Notes: a model not told the origin generated them from the letters alone. 64,000 nt of DNA from Thermoplasmatales archaeon (GCA_016806715.1 CP060531.1:977966-1041965); one strand, 5' to 3'. Counted from the first letter of the stretch, positions 45,776-56,054 are shown. A program made the numbers and translations.

Positions 45776-46330
45776 TTAAATACTTCGTCCTTGTGTTGTT
45801 CTTATGCTTTGCATATGGAACGAGAGATTGTTTCTCCTCGTCACTCTTCTGACCGTCTTTATGTTCACATGGATGCCGCTGCTCCTGAGAAGTGTACATA
45901 TCTTTCTGTATCCGTAGGTTGTCCTCTTTCCTGACAGGCCCTTTATGTTAGATTCCACACCTTCAGCTATGTGTGGCTTCCTCGTTCCATTTATTCTATC
46001 TCTCTTCCTGTTGTAAATTGTTGATCTCAGTATATCCAGCGTACTGGAGATCCCTGCAATGGGCATGTCTTCTTTCATTTCACCAACAACCATAGCCATC
46101 TCCTCCTTGTTGTTTTTTTAACGCGGCTATTGCAAGGGGCTGGTCACCGGCAAGCTGCTCGAGATCATCGATTTCCTTCTGGTATTTGTTTTCCTTTGAT
46201 GATTCGCCAAGACCTTTCTCTCCATCTGTGGAACTGTGCAACAGATACACCATGCCTTCTGCACAGTTCTGCTAGGTTTGTTGCAGTGAACTATTCAATT
46301 ACAATCTGTTCTTTCTGCTCAAGGGTAAAT
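45776..46330 (-). pseudogene. IS3-family element remnant (orfA and start of orfB)
   Basis: From right to left on the minus strand: an orfA-like HTH segment (EQKEQIVIE, stop, FTATNLAELCRRHGVS, then QFHRWRE), a frame change, the orfA end (YQKEIDDLEQLAGDQP and LAIAALKK) and the orfB start at 46099 (MAMVVGEMKEDMPIAGISS, then STIYNRKRDR). The HTH_21-type sequence KRTTYGYRKICTLLRSSG and NIKTVRRVTRRNNL follows. The catalytic DDE core is absent and several stops interrupt orfA. It is an inactive IS3 fragment lying 340 bp from the array. Confidence 0.78.
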
Positions 46331-46669
46331 TATCAGACACCCCTACCACCAATTCTCCGGGGAGCATACAGGAGATTTGCATAACCACCTCTTGACTTCC
46401 AGAATATGTCCTTCTTGCAATATATTATCTCTCTTATAACTGTCTATTAAATAAAGGGAACATGTGAATATTCAAGGGTCTCTGCTACAATCTTCTCACA
46501 CTGATGAATATGAAAAAACGCGGGAAGATAGCAGCAGTCATCTAAAACCGGCAGAAAAAATTGGAGAAGAATAGTAAAAAAGGGAAATCCAGGTTTTATA
46601 ATTTTTCGTCACGTTTCAATGAGATAATAGAAGAGGTCTAAAGTCCTTTTGAAACGCCTTTTGAGATAA
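46331..46669. other. Region between IS3 remnant and CRISPR trailer end
   Basis: This 339-bp AT-rich stretch has no gene that I can support. It corresponds to the sequence downstream of the array in its direction of transcription and could hold the crRNA-precursor terminator, but no clear signal stands out. Confidence 0.4.
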
Positions 46670-49600
46670 CTTTCAATCCTATCAAGGTTCTATTTTAACT
46701 TCACTAAGTCAGAAATCTACTCTATAAGAGATTGACTTTCAATCCTATCAAGGTTAGATTCTAATCACACAACACAGGGGGGCAAGTATTAGCAAATACC
46801 CAGCCTTTCAATCCTATCAAGGTTAGATTCTAATATTATTGGTGTCCTCGTATGCCTGCCACATCTGCATCTTTCAATCCTATCAAGGTTAGATTCTAAT
46901 TACAACGGGACGTACGTATTAATTCTTGTTGCATTACTTTCAATCCTATCAAGGTTAGATTCTAATGGGATCGGTGTATAACAACCTCACCTTTGCGATC
47001 TATCTTTCAATCCTATCAAGGTTAGATTCTAATGTTGCTTATGTAGGCTGTTAGGGGGATAAGACCGTTCTTTCAATCCTATCAAGGTTAGATTCTAATC
47101 TGGCCATCCTTGCGGTATACTTCCTTGGATACCTCTTTCAATCCTATCAAGGTTAGATTCTAATGACTGAGAGAAATCCCTGAGACAGAACATATAAAAC
47201 TTTCAATCCTATCAAGGTTAGATTCTAATGGGCTAGCTCTATCCTAGCTTGGCTAAACGTCTGCTCCTTTCAATCCTATCAAGGTTAGATTCTAATACCG
47301 GATGGCCGGTACGTTCCGGTGGACGTATCCCTTTTTCAATCCTATCAAGGTTAGATTCTAATCAGCTTTTACATATCCTGAATTATCAACAGTCTTCTTT
47401 CAATCCTATCAAGGTTAGATTCTAATTGAGTGACGAAGTTTCCACTCAAAAAAGGCATGAAACTTTCAATCCTATCAAGGTTAGATTCTAATGATGATAA
47501 GTTATACCTCTATACTTAATGTCTTTAGCTTTCAATCCTATCAAGGTTAGATTCTAATGTCTCAATAATAGGCTCAAACACCGTGACCCATTACCTTTCA
47601 ATCCTATCAAGGTTAGATTCTAATGAAAAGATGTTTGACAATATCAGGTCTTACAATCTCCTTTCAATCCTATCAAGGTTAGATTCTAATTAGACCTGTG
47701 CGTGGTTTAGGAACGCAAGGCTGGATAAAAATAGAATTCTTTCAATCCTATCAAGGTTAGATTCTAATTGAATAGACCGAGGAACCGGCATATTTGTTAT
47801 TCTGCTTTCAATCCTATCAAGGTCAGATTCTAATTCCCTGGGGTTATATGCATGTGGGATCTTTACATTATCTTTCAATCCTATCAAGGTTAGATTCTAA
47901 TCCAAAAGGTCGAGCAAATCCCGAAAATTATCAACCTCTTTCAATCCTATCAAGGTTAGATTCTAATGAGTGATGTTGCTCCTAGTATGCTGAGCAATTT
48001 CGGCTTTCAATCCTATCAAGGTTAGATTCTAATGAACAGATACAGGGGATAAGACCATGGCATTATTACTTTCAATCCTATCAAGGTTAGATTCTAATTG
48101 GGATCGCCTGTGCCGTAGATTCCGTTAGGTTTTCACTTTCAATCCTATCAAGGTTAGATTCTAATGAGAGGCGAAACAATGACAAAATGCGGGGCAGGAT
48201 ACTTTCAATCCTATCAAGGTTAGATTCTAATGATACCTTATCCCTCATTCCCAACCTCGACCAATATCTTTCAATCCTATCAAGGTTAGATTCTAATACC
48301 GGATGGCCGGTACGTTCCGGTGGACGTATCCCTTTTTCAATCCTATCAAGGTTAGATTCTAATCAAAGCAGGTTAAGGCATACAACTTGCCGCCCATACC
48401 ACTTTCAATCCTATCAAGGTTAGATTCTAATGAGAAGAATCCCCTTACTCTGGATAACAATCGCCTGCTTTCAATCCTATCAAGGTTAGATTCTAATTAT
48501 CCAAGGATTTAGCAATAAACCACGCACAGCTGAACTTTCAATCCTATCAAGGTTAGATTCTAATAAGTTCAAGGATAACCCCGGCAACCGAAGATGATAC
48601 TTTCAATCCTATCAAGGTTAGATTCTAATGATCGTGGCTTACATCGAAACGCCGGACGGGATATTCTTTCAATCCTATCAAGGTTAGATTCTAATATATG
48701 CCGGAAATTCGGCTATGTTGTATTCTTTACACTTTCAATCCTATCAAGGTTAGATTCTAATGACGGAGCAGTATATGAGAATGAACCTGTCACTCCTCTT
48801 TCAATCCTATCAAGGTTAGATTCTAATGACGGAGCAGTATATGAGAATGAACCTGTCACTCCTCTTTCAATCCTATCAAGGTTAGATTCTAATATAGCAA
48901 TAACACTCCTCGCAAATGCGCCAGCAGGCTTTCAATCCTATCAAGGTTAGATTCTAATGAATTGTGTCGTGTTGGAGCTGCTCAAATACGACCTCTTTCA
49001 ATCCTATCAAGGTTAGATTCTAATATAACATAGGCAGGGGCATCTCGAGTCGCCCGTGCACTTTCAATCCTATCAAGGTTAGATTCTAATCCCAGACCAT
49101 GTTATACACCCAGTGTTTTATCCTCCACTTTCAATCCTATCAAGGTTAGATTCTAATTAAGCTCGTCACGTGGTAAGTTTCTACCATGTATGACTTTCAA
49201 TCCTATCAAGGTTAGATTCTAATAAGTATCTTGAGGATCTATACGGAAAGGAAGCCTTCTTTCAATCCTATCAAGGTTAGATTCTAATGATAGCATATCC
49301 CCCATTCCCTAGCTCTACAAACATCTTTCAATCCTATCAAGGTTAGATTCTAATCACAGATTGGGACGGTCTCAGTGTCACCCGCAGTCCTCTTTCAATC
49401 CTATCAAGGTTAGATTCTAATTATGACACTCACACAGGCCAAAACTGCCTTCCGTACTTTCAATCCTATCAAGGTTAGATTCTAATGAGACAGCACAGCA
49501 CACAGGGGGGCAGGTATTAAGCCTTTCAATCCTATCAAGGTTAGATTCTAATACAATGTTCTTTTTTTCCTCTGCGTCGGCCTGTATCCTTTCAATCCTA

Positions 49601-51398
49601 TCAAGGTTAGATTCTAATATCGGGGAGGATGTCTTCAGGCTTGACAAGGATGGCCTTTCAATCCTATCAAGGTTAGATTCTAATCTGGCATAAGATAGGC
49701 GTTCTCCCTATTGTCGCTCGACTTTCAATCCTATCAAGGTTAGATTCTAATACCAAGAAGGGCAAGCCCGAATACACGCAGGTTCCTCTTTCAATCCTAT
49801 CAAGGTTAGATTCTAATGCCAAGGATCACAAGTGCCTATGTTTTATGATACTTCTTTCAATCCTATCAAGGTTAGATTCTAATATAATAGTCCTAGCAGT
49901 TGTATCTTACGTATTAGTCCTTTCAATCCTATCAAGGTTAGATTCTAATATATCCCCATGGTATTTCGCCGTCCTTGCGCATTTGCTTTCAATCCTATCA
50001 AGGTTAGATTCTAATTATCCCCCAAATTAGCATGCCGTGCTTTGCATGGATTACTTTCAATCCTATCAAGGTTAGATTCTAATGCGGACATATTTCGCTT
50101 CGAGTACGGCCGCATACCTCTTTCAATCCTATCAAGGTTAGATTCTAATACAGCGCCTCCTGAAGGACAATACACAATCAGCATCTTTCAATCCTATCAA
50201 GGTTAGATTCTAATAAGTTCCCGCATAAACAAAATTTCTGCCTCATTATACTTTCAATCCTATCAAGGTTAGATTCTAATCGGAAAGAGGTCTCCGATCT
50301 CGTCCACGACTAGATGCTTTCAATCCTATCAAGGTTAGATTCTAATATGCCAAAGCCTTTCATTGAGGAGCACAAGCTCTGGCTTTCAATCCTATCAAGG
50401 TTAGATTCTAATTTTGATAAAGGCAATTAATAATCGTGATGATTTTACTTTCAATCCTATCAAGGTTAGATTCTAATTGTCAATGGTTAAGTGTAATGTA
50501 GTGAAGGATAATGACTTTCAATCCTATCAAGGTTAGATTCTAATCTTAACATCGCCAACTGGAAGATCGACAGCCTCTTCTTTCAATCCTATCAAGGTTA
50601 GATTCTAATCACCTGGATTCTTCGAAACGTAACTGAAGCTATGCGCTTTCAATCCTATCAAGGTTAGATTCTAATGAAGAGTCCGGCGATTCCCGGGGAG
50701 CATTCAACTTCTTTCAATCCTATCAAGGTTAGATTCTAATGTGCACATGAATAGTGGGTCACGTGGATTGCGGTTGCTTTCAATCCTATCAAGGTTAGAT
50801 TCTAATGCATTGTAAAGCAGCACCCTAGTGTCCTCATCGAGCTTTCAATCCTATCAAGGTTAGATTCTAATCGGGGGCGGAAGAGTCGGCACCGGGGCTT
50901 CCTTTTACTTTCAATCCTATCAAGGTTAGATTCTAATTGGGAAGCTGGGAGGTGTGGAAGGAGTCCACATCTGCTTTCAATCCTATCAAGGTTAGATTCT
51001 AATACAAGCCAGTTATTTGCCTCTTCTATGCCACACTGGCTTTCAATCCTATCAAGGTTAGATTCTAATTACAGGAATTTTGTCTCTTCGAGTTCCCTCT
51101 CCGACTTTCAATCCTATCAAGGTTAGATTCTAATACGAACTGATACTTCTTCCTGGAATACGACAGCAAACTTTCAATCCTATCAAGGTTAGATTCTAAT
51201 TAGGATCAGGCTTAGGGGGTCTCTTTGTTTCAGGCCTTTCAATCCTATCAAGGTTAGATTCTAATTCAAACTGGGACTATCGACCTGTATTCAACATCTT
51301 TCTTTCAATCCTATCAAGGTTAGATTCTAATATATGGATACGGACGGGTTGTTGTTGATTGTAATAGACTTTCAATCCTATCAAGGTTAGATTCTAAT
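46670..51398 (-). CRISPR. CRISPR array, 72 repeats and 71 spacers, type I-D
   Basis: I count 72 copies of a 30-bp repeat. On the minus strand it begins ATTAGAATCTAACC and ends GATAGGATTGAAAG, so the 8-nt crRNA handle would be ATTGAAAG. Spacers are 34-39 nt, most often 36, except one of 48 nt at 47691-47738. The copy at 46670-46699 is changed in the ten bases that end it on the plus strand (CTATTTTAAC), marking the old trailer end. The leader is therefore at the right, next to cas2, and transcription runs right to left. One repeat (47805-47834) has a single substitution, and the copies at 47333 and 48334 have T instead of C at the plus-strand first base. Two spacers occur twice. Confidence 0.98.
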
Positions 51399-51818
51399 CC
51401 GTTTCAAAAACATCGTGATTTTAGGTATAAGGTTTCTGTTCCTTTTGCAAAAACAGATCAAACATAGCGTTGCGACTGAGCTATTTAAAGATTTGACTCT
51501 TTTGTTCTAGTTGCTCTCGTTGGTATGGAATCAAATTCGAATTTCTTGGATCACTCTAACATTGTTGGGGTAACTTGAGATCTCCTGCTACCAGATATAT
51601 GATAGAGTCCTGATATTCCTGAGCCTTGAATCCGTATCAACATAATTCTTGAAGAAACATCAGAAAGTTCAGTGTATTACCGTTTATTCATGAGATTGCT
51701 CTGTAGCCCCGTTTAGAAGCTCAAGTTGCAGGATACATGAAAAAACACATAAATCAAGCTAACAAGAAAATCTATTCCCTATAATTTGCGATGTTAAGGT
51801 TTCAAATCGATAAGCGCT
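51399..51818 (-). promoter_or_regulatory. CRISPR leader and spacer to cas2
   Basis: The 420 bp between the last intact repeat and the cas2 stop contain no gene. On the minus strand a TATA box (CTTTAAATAG, 51481-51490) lies about 85-90 bp before the first transcribed repeat, at leader-promoter distance. The first 100 bp are AT-rich with short A and T runs. No leader-anchoring repeat was identified. Confidence 0.7.
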
Positions 51819-52079
51819 TCAAATGATGTTACTGAATTCTTTGGAAAGTCCTAAGGATATTCTCTTAGCAAGGCTCTCATCCCTTAGAGTAAAGATCTGG
51901 ATGGAGTCCTCTTCAGCTTTCATCTTACTTTTCAATTTTGAGATCAATATGTCTAAGTTGGCCTTTGTGATATCACCTACAAATACAGAATTCTGTAGCC
52001 ATTTCAAGTACGGAAGGCAGGTCTTCCGAATGACTTGTACTCTCTTTTCGTTTATATCATACGAAAGAATTACCCACAA
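51819..52079 (-). CDS. cas2: CRISPR-associated endonuclease Cas2
   Basis: The 86-residue adaptor of the Cas1-Cas2 spacer integration complex. It starts WVILSYDINEKRVQVIRK, with the conserved Asp of the first strand (YDI), and has the ferredoxin-like pattern with LKWLQNSVFVGDIT near residue 30. I choose TTG 52079, 4 bp after the cas1 stop with GGTG upstream. An upstream in-frame ATG at 52121 would add 14 residues before the first strand, which does not fit the family. It is the last gene of the operon and faces the array leader. Confidence 0.93.
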   Translation of the reverse strand: MWVILSYDINEKRVQVIRKTCLPYLKWLQNSVFVGDITKANLDILISKLKSKMKAEEDSIQIFTLRDESLAKRISLGLSKEFSNII

Positions 52080-52083
52080 ATTT

Positions 52084-53043
52084 TCACACCCGAGATACGT
52101 AAGCTTTGTATTCCGAGTCACCCAATATATGTCGTTCTAGTTTATATAATTCTAATCTAATGAGTCTTCGATTCGAAACTTTCCTATTGAGCGATGAAAC
52201 ATACGTAGTTTCTTGCATTTTCTTGTCAAACTCCTGAAGCACTTTCCTTTTCCCCCTTTCGTTCATAAATACGCCCCCATCATTCACAAAGTCGCCTTCG
52301 CCCATAATTCCAAGGTTTATCAACTTAAGAATTGTTCTATCACAAAAAATAGGCCTGAAAATTTCCGCTATATCAAGAGCTAAGCTTGATCTTCTTTCCG
52401 ACAGTTCATGCAGATAACTCACCGAAGGAGAGAGATGAGTGCCAAATATTTCGGCGCCTACAACGCCGTATAGAACTGAGTATAGGTAACTCATCATTGA
52501 ATTGCTATAATTTCCTGGCGGGCGCCGAGTTCTAGAATTTATTTTGAATTTGCCTAGTAATTTTGTATCAAGAATTTCTAGATACCTGATGTGGATATTC
52601 CCTTCAATACCCATTAGTTCTTGTATTGAATTGGTAGAATTTATCTGTTTCTCCATTAGCGGGGATTTCTCTGTGCCCAATCTCGCTGTCACCTTGCGCA
52701 TATTTTTTGCCGCTCCGATTACAATTTTTTTCGCAATATACATGCGCTTTCCATAATCTACTTGGTGTTCTACTTGCTTCGCGAGTACAATTCCACTCTG
52801 TAGGTAATTTTCAGGTATAAGACTAGTTATATACCAGCCTCTTTCAGAAAAGAGAATCGCAGGGATATTTTTTTCAGATAATAGGGAAAGAGCTGGCGTA
52901 GTGAATGTTACGTTCCCAAAAATCATTAGTGTGTCCACAGCCTCCAACGGTATCTCAAAATTCTCTGTCTCATTCTTCAAAATCAGCGAATTAGACGATT
53001 TAGAAAGTGTCCCAGACTTTAAAAGATAATAGGTTTCCCCCAT
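52084..53043 (-). CDS. cas1: CRISPR-associated integrase Cas1
   Basis: A 319-residue spacer integrase. The start at ATG 53043 (MGETYYLLKSGTLSKSS) is preceded by GGTAGGT and follows the cas4 stop by 5 bp; the frame extends further upstream but overlaps cas4. Catalytic positions are recognisable: Glu in ELMGIEGNIHIRYLE near residue 130, His in THLSPSVSYLHELSERRSS near 205, and the acidic pair in LALDIAEIFRPIFCDR near 220. The position between cas4 and cas2 is typical. Confidence 0.95.
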   Translation of the reverse strand: MGETYYLLKSGTLSKSSNSLILKNETENFEIPLEAVDTLMIFGNVTFTTPALSLLSEKNIPAILFSERGWYITSLIPENYLQSGIVLAKQVEHQVDYGKRMYIAKKIVIGAAKNMRKVTARLGTEKSPLMEKQINSTNSIQELMGIEGNIHIRYLEILDTKLLGKFKINSRTRRPPGNYSNSMMSYLYSVLYGVVGAEIFGTHLSPSVSYLHELSERRSSLALDIAEIFRPIFCDRTILKLINLGIMGEGDFVNDGGVFMNERGKRKVLQEFDKKMQETTYVSSLNRKVSNRRLIRLELYKLERHILGDSEYKAYVSRV

Positions 53044-53048
53044 TTTAC

Positions 53049-53567
53049 CTACCCCCAGCAGAATTCTACATAGCTGCACCCATGAGAGCAAAAATAGTTG
53101 CGCTTTCCGATTGGTATACCCGATGTCATGAGTGAATCAATTTCTTGGTATTTTATCTTGACCCGTTCTACAAACTCATTCGGATAATCCAATTTTCTAA
53201 TCTTCCTGGCACCTAGTAGATGGATTTCACCGTGATCTATAGAAAATCCTTTGATACTCGCTATCAACATGTAATGTGTCAATTGAAGAGCATCGGCTTC
53301 AATAGTTTTGCGTCCCCTTTTAAATTCGTGGACAATCAGTTTCCCATTTGGAAGAAACTGAACGTAATCTAATTTGTTCCTCCCAATGCTAACTTGCGAA
53401 TACCCAAACTTTCTTTGTATTTCATTTGCATATGCACCTAACTTTACAAAATCAGTACCGTCTGTAATATATATTTCATGTAAAGATAACCAGGCCCTTC
53501 TGAGGCATATGGAAACATAGCTGATATCTGTCCCACGGTAGGACTCTGGCGCTTTCATTTCGTACAC
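53049..53567 (-). CDS. cas4: CRISPR-associated exonuclease Cas4
   Basis: A 172-residue RecB-family nuclease that trims prespacers and helps choose PAM-proximal ends. The iron-sulfur cluster cysteines are visible: one near residue 22 (ICLRRAWLSLHE) and three at the C-terminus (CSHGCSYVEFC). RecB motifs include GRNKLDYVQFLPNGKLIVHEFKRGR, with catalytic Asp and E-x-K. It overlaps the end of cas3' by 13 bp and precedes cas1 by 5 bp, forming the adaptation module cas4-cas1-cas2. Confidence 0.94.
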   Translation of the reverse strand: MYEMKAPESYRGTDISYVSICLRRAWLSLHEIYITDGTDFVKLGAYANEIQRKFGYSQVSIGRNKLDYVQFLPNGKLIVHEFKRGRKTIEADALQLTHYMLIASIKGFSIDHGEIHLLGARKIRKLDYPNEFVERVKIKYQEIDSLMTSGIPIGKRNYFCSHGCSYVEFCWG

Positions 53568-55399
53568 AACACCAAACGTTCCGGACCAGCAGTGGATAAG
53601 ATGCAGTTCCCTAAAGCCTCAAGAACGTCCTTTATTTCGTCCGGTAAGCCGAAATATTGCTTGTAAAATATCTTGAATCTGTCAATTATTTCTTTCCTTG
53701 ATTTGAAGTATATATCTCCATACCTCATTTTCACCCGTGAAGCAAAAGGTAACCCAGTCACGTATACACTGAAATTAAAATCTGGCCGATCTCGGAAATC
53801 CTTAACAATTATCATGCCATCCTTCTCATCTACAATTTCTTTGTTTTTCCTTAACCAGAGTTCTGAGTATTCAGTCATAAACCCACCGGTTTCCATGAAA
53901 TCCTCACTTGTGTCAAGAACTTGAATTTCATTCTGTGACGGGATAAATTTGTAAATAGTCTCTTTGTAATTTTTCCACCACTCTGAAATTTCCTTGATTT
54001 CGACAAGGATGCGAGAACTTCCGAGCGCAAATTGCTTATCGCCAAGAATCATATCTAAATGTTTCGTGCTAAAACAAGCTGCAAGCAAACTTGAATTCAC
54101 ACTTCCTTTCTTCAGGTTCTCGAGTACTGCTTCCTTTGCGTTTGCCGTAAGTTTATCAATAATAAACCACAGATATGTCCCCAGGGATTTCATCCATGGA
54201 GGGCGTTCATATCCGAACCCGAAATCACTTATAAAATCAAACAAATCGTCTATTTTCTCAACCTTTTCTGGAAAATTACTGACGTTCGTCTTTATAGCTA
54301 TATAGAGTTCGCTTACAACTGACGAACCTCTGCCAATTCTTCCGGCCCTTTGGATGAAGCTTTCCAGAGAATAACCAGGTTCTATCAGAAAATTTGTATA
54401 TTCACACGGCGGGTTTATACCCTGTTCAACCACATTTGACCCGATTATAATCCGTTTGCCGATCATGCCGTTCTTAACCATTGCATACGTCTCGTATGAT
54501 GGATCGTGGTATGCAGATATCAACATTATATTGGATTGGGCTATGCGTGGCACGAACTCTTGGTTTGCTTCATGTATATTCCGGATTGAATCAAGTATAA
54601 GGAACCATTTACCTGATTCAAAAATCTTTGGATTACTCCGAATAAAATCTATTGCAGTTCCTTTGTATATGTGTATATTTAGTTTTCCCTGCAACACTTC
54701 TGACCCCTCACTCCTCTGTTGAGTTCTTTCTACCGTTATTTTACAGACCTGATCCTCACCATACATTTCGATAAGAAGTTGATTGAGGTAGTTTGGAAGT
54801 GTTGCAGATGCAAACATCAGCTTAACATCATTTCGAAGCAACAAAGTCGAAGCTAGGATCATCGATGTTTGATCTCTTGAGTAAATGTGAAACTCATCAA
54901 AAATAACTGTGGACAGATTATTCCTCATCAATTCACTGAGCATGTCTTCCCTGCTCTGTTGGCTATAGTGGTTTGTGAGCAAATTATAAAATACGGTAGG
55001 ATTTGTTAAGATGAATTTCTTATTCCTCAGGATAAGTCCGATCGCCTTTCTTAGAGTAAAGTCGTGGAAACCCATACTCTTTTTTTCCCGCATTACACGA
55101 TTTATTGAAGATGCATTCAGTAAAGCAACATCATTTACGCCAGTTTTGTTGAAAGTATGAAGTGTTTCATTTGAGAGAAGATTATTCGGAAAAACGATTA
55201 GAGTGGTTTTACTGCCATTTCCCATCATACTGAACCCTAGTGTCTTTCCAGCGCCGGTTGGCGCTGATAGAACAGCGACTCTCTTCTCAGAATTTTCTGC
55301 GAATCGGACCATTTCAAGCTGGAACTGCCTTATGCCACCAATAGAATCTATGTATGAAGGCGGTATTTCATAAGTTATCACTTTGATATCAGCCCCCAT
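53555..55399 (-). CDS. cas3': Cas3' helicase (type I-D, no HD domain)
   Basis: A 614-residue superfamily 2 helicase that unwinds target DNA after Cascade recruitment. Motif I is VLSAPTGAGKTLGF near residue 44, motif II VIFDEFHIYSRDQ near 168, motif III SATLPNYL near 205 and motif VI QRAGRIGRGSS near 352. No HD nuclease domain is attached at either end. In type I-D that domain is on Cas10d, where one is indeed found here. It overlaps csc1 by 11 bp and cas4 by 13 bp. Confidence 0.93.
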   Translation of the reverse strand: MGADIKVITYEIPPSYIDSIGGIRQFQLEMVRFAENSEKRVAVLSAPTGAGKTLGFSMMGNGSKTTLIVFPNNLLSNETLHTFNKTGVNDVALLNASSINRVMREKKSMGFHDFTLRKAIGLILRNKKFILTNPTVFYNLLTNHYSQQSREDMLSELMRNNLSTVIFDEFHIYSRDQTSMILASTLLLRNDVKLMFASATLPNYLNQLLIEMYGEDQVCKITVERTQQRSEGSEVLQGKLNIHIYKGTAIDFIRSNPKIFESGKWFLILDSIRNIHEANQEFVPRIAQSNIMLISAYHDPSYETYAMVKNGMIGKRIIIGSNVVEQGINPPCEYTNFLIEPGYSLESFIQRAGRIGRGSSVVSELYIAIKTNVSNFPEKVEKIDDLFDFISDFGFGYERPPWMKSLGTYLWFIIDKLTANAKEAVLENLKKGSVNSSLLAACFSTKHLDMILGDKQFALGSSRILVEIKEISEWWKNYKETIYKFIPSQNEIQVLDTSEDFMETGGFMTEYSELWLRKNKEIVDEKDGMIIVKDFRDRPDFNFSVYVTGLPFASRVKMRYGDIYFKSRKEIIDRFKIFYKQYFGLPDEIKDVLEALGNCILSTAGPERLVLCTK

Positions 55400-56054
55400 A
55401 AATCTTTAGGAGGTCTTGAATGGAAAGCATACCTAGAAGGAAGTATTGAAGGACGCTATGACTAGCGTATTCATAATTAAACTTCGGAATACTTTTCCCC
55501 ATTATATTCTGAATAGTGTAGGCGTTAATTACAGCCCTGAATTCACTGCCATGATAATCTTGCAATTTTAGTAAGCCAGTTTTGTTGTTGCCAACTCTCA
55601 AGACTCTTGGTAACTCAAAGTCATCCTCTGTAGTGATTAGATAAGTATAGAAAATGTTTCCTGGTTTAATTGGTTGTTGAAAGTAGAAATTTTTATACAT
55701 TTTCGACCCTTCCCCGAAACCTGGATAAGAACTGGTTCCATTGTAATCGATGCCTTGCATTGTGTTTCTAACCATATTTTTCATGTAAATTGTGTCTCTT
55801 TCACCCCCAAAAGCCATTTTTTCATTTATAGCTACTGTAAACCAAAACGGAAATTCTAAGAGTTCCTCATATGTTGGCTGGAATTTAGTTGGGTAGAAAT
55901 AGTCCATTTTTCCCAATTGGTGAAGTGCGGCATATTTTAGTGCAATATCTCCGATGAAGTCTGACGTTCTCATTCCCCCAGCAGCTGGAATATAGTAGTA
56001 GTTGACCGGGCTGATTGTCTCAATTCTTATTGGTTTTAACCGAAGATTTTTCAT
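55389..56054 (-). CDS. csc1: Cas5-family protein Csc1 (type I-D)
   Basis: A Cas5-like RAMP protein of about 221 residues from the ATG 56054 (MKNLRLKPIRIETISP); the frame is open to 56075, deeper inside csc2. The first strand is followed by SPVNYYYIPAAGG, and the later segment FELPRVLRVGNNKTGLLKL is the Csc1-type glycine-rich loop. It would cap the crRNA 5' handle in the I-D Cascade and help read the PAM. It overlaps csc2 by about 35 bp and cas3' by 11 bp. The assignment to Csc1 rather than another Cas5 rests on gene order and the loop pattern. Confidence 0.85.
   Translation of the reverse strand: MKNLRLKPIRIETISPVNYYYIPAAGGMRTSDFIGDIALKYAALHQLGKMDYFYPTKFQPTYEELLEFPFWFTVAINEKMAFGGERDTIYMKNMVRNTMQGIDYNGTSSYPGFGEGSKMYKNFYFQQPIKPGNIFYTYLITTEDDFELPRVLRVGNNKTGLLKLQDYHGSEFRAVINAYTIQNIMGKSIPKFNYEYASHSVLQYFLLGMLSIQDLLKIYGG

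Noticed and set aside
47690-50030. Several open frames of 60-120 codons inside the CRISPR array containing recurring LSILSRLDSN or LESNLDRIE blocks
   Set aside because: These are the repeat translated over and over with spacers between. Composition and position show they are not genes.
46670-51398. Spacers targeting genes within this window
   Set aside because: Reading by eye I found no spacer identical to window sequence outside the array. A proper alignment search would be needed to exclude partial matches.
52080-52121. cas2 start at ATG 52121 with 14 extra residues
   Set aside because: Cas2 proteins begin at the first beta strand; the TTG 52079 just after the cas1 stop gives the normal length.
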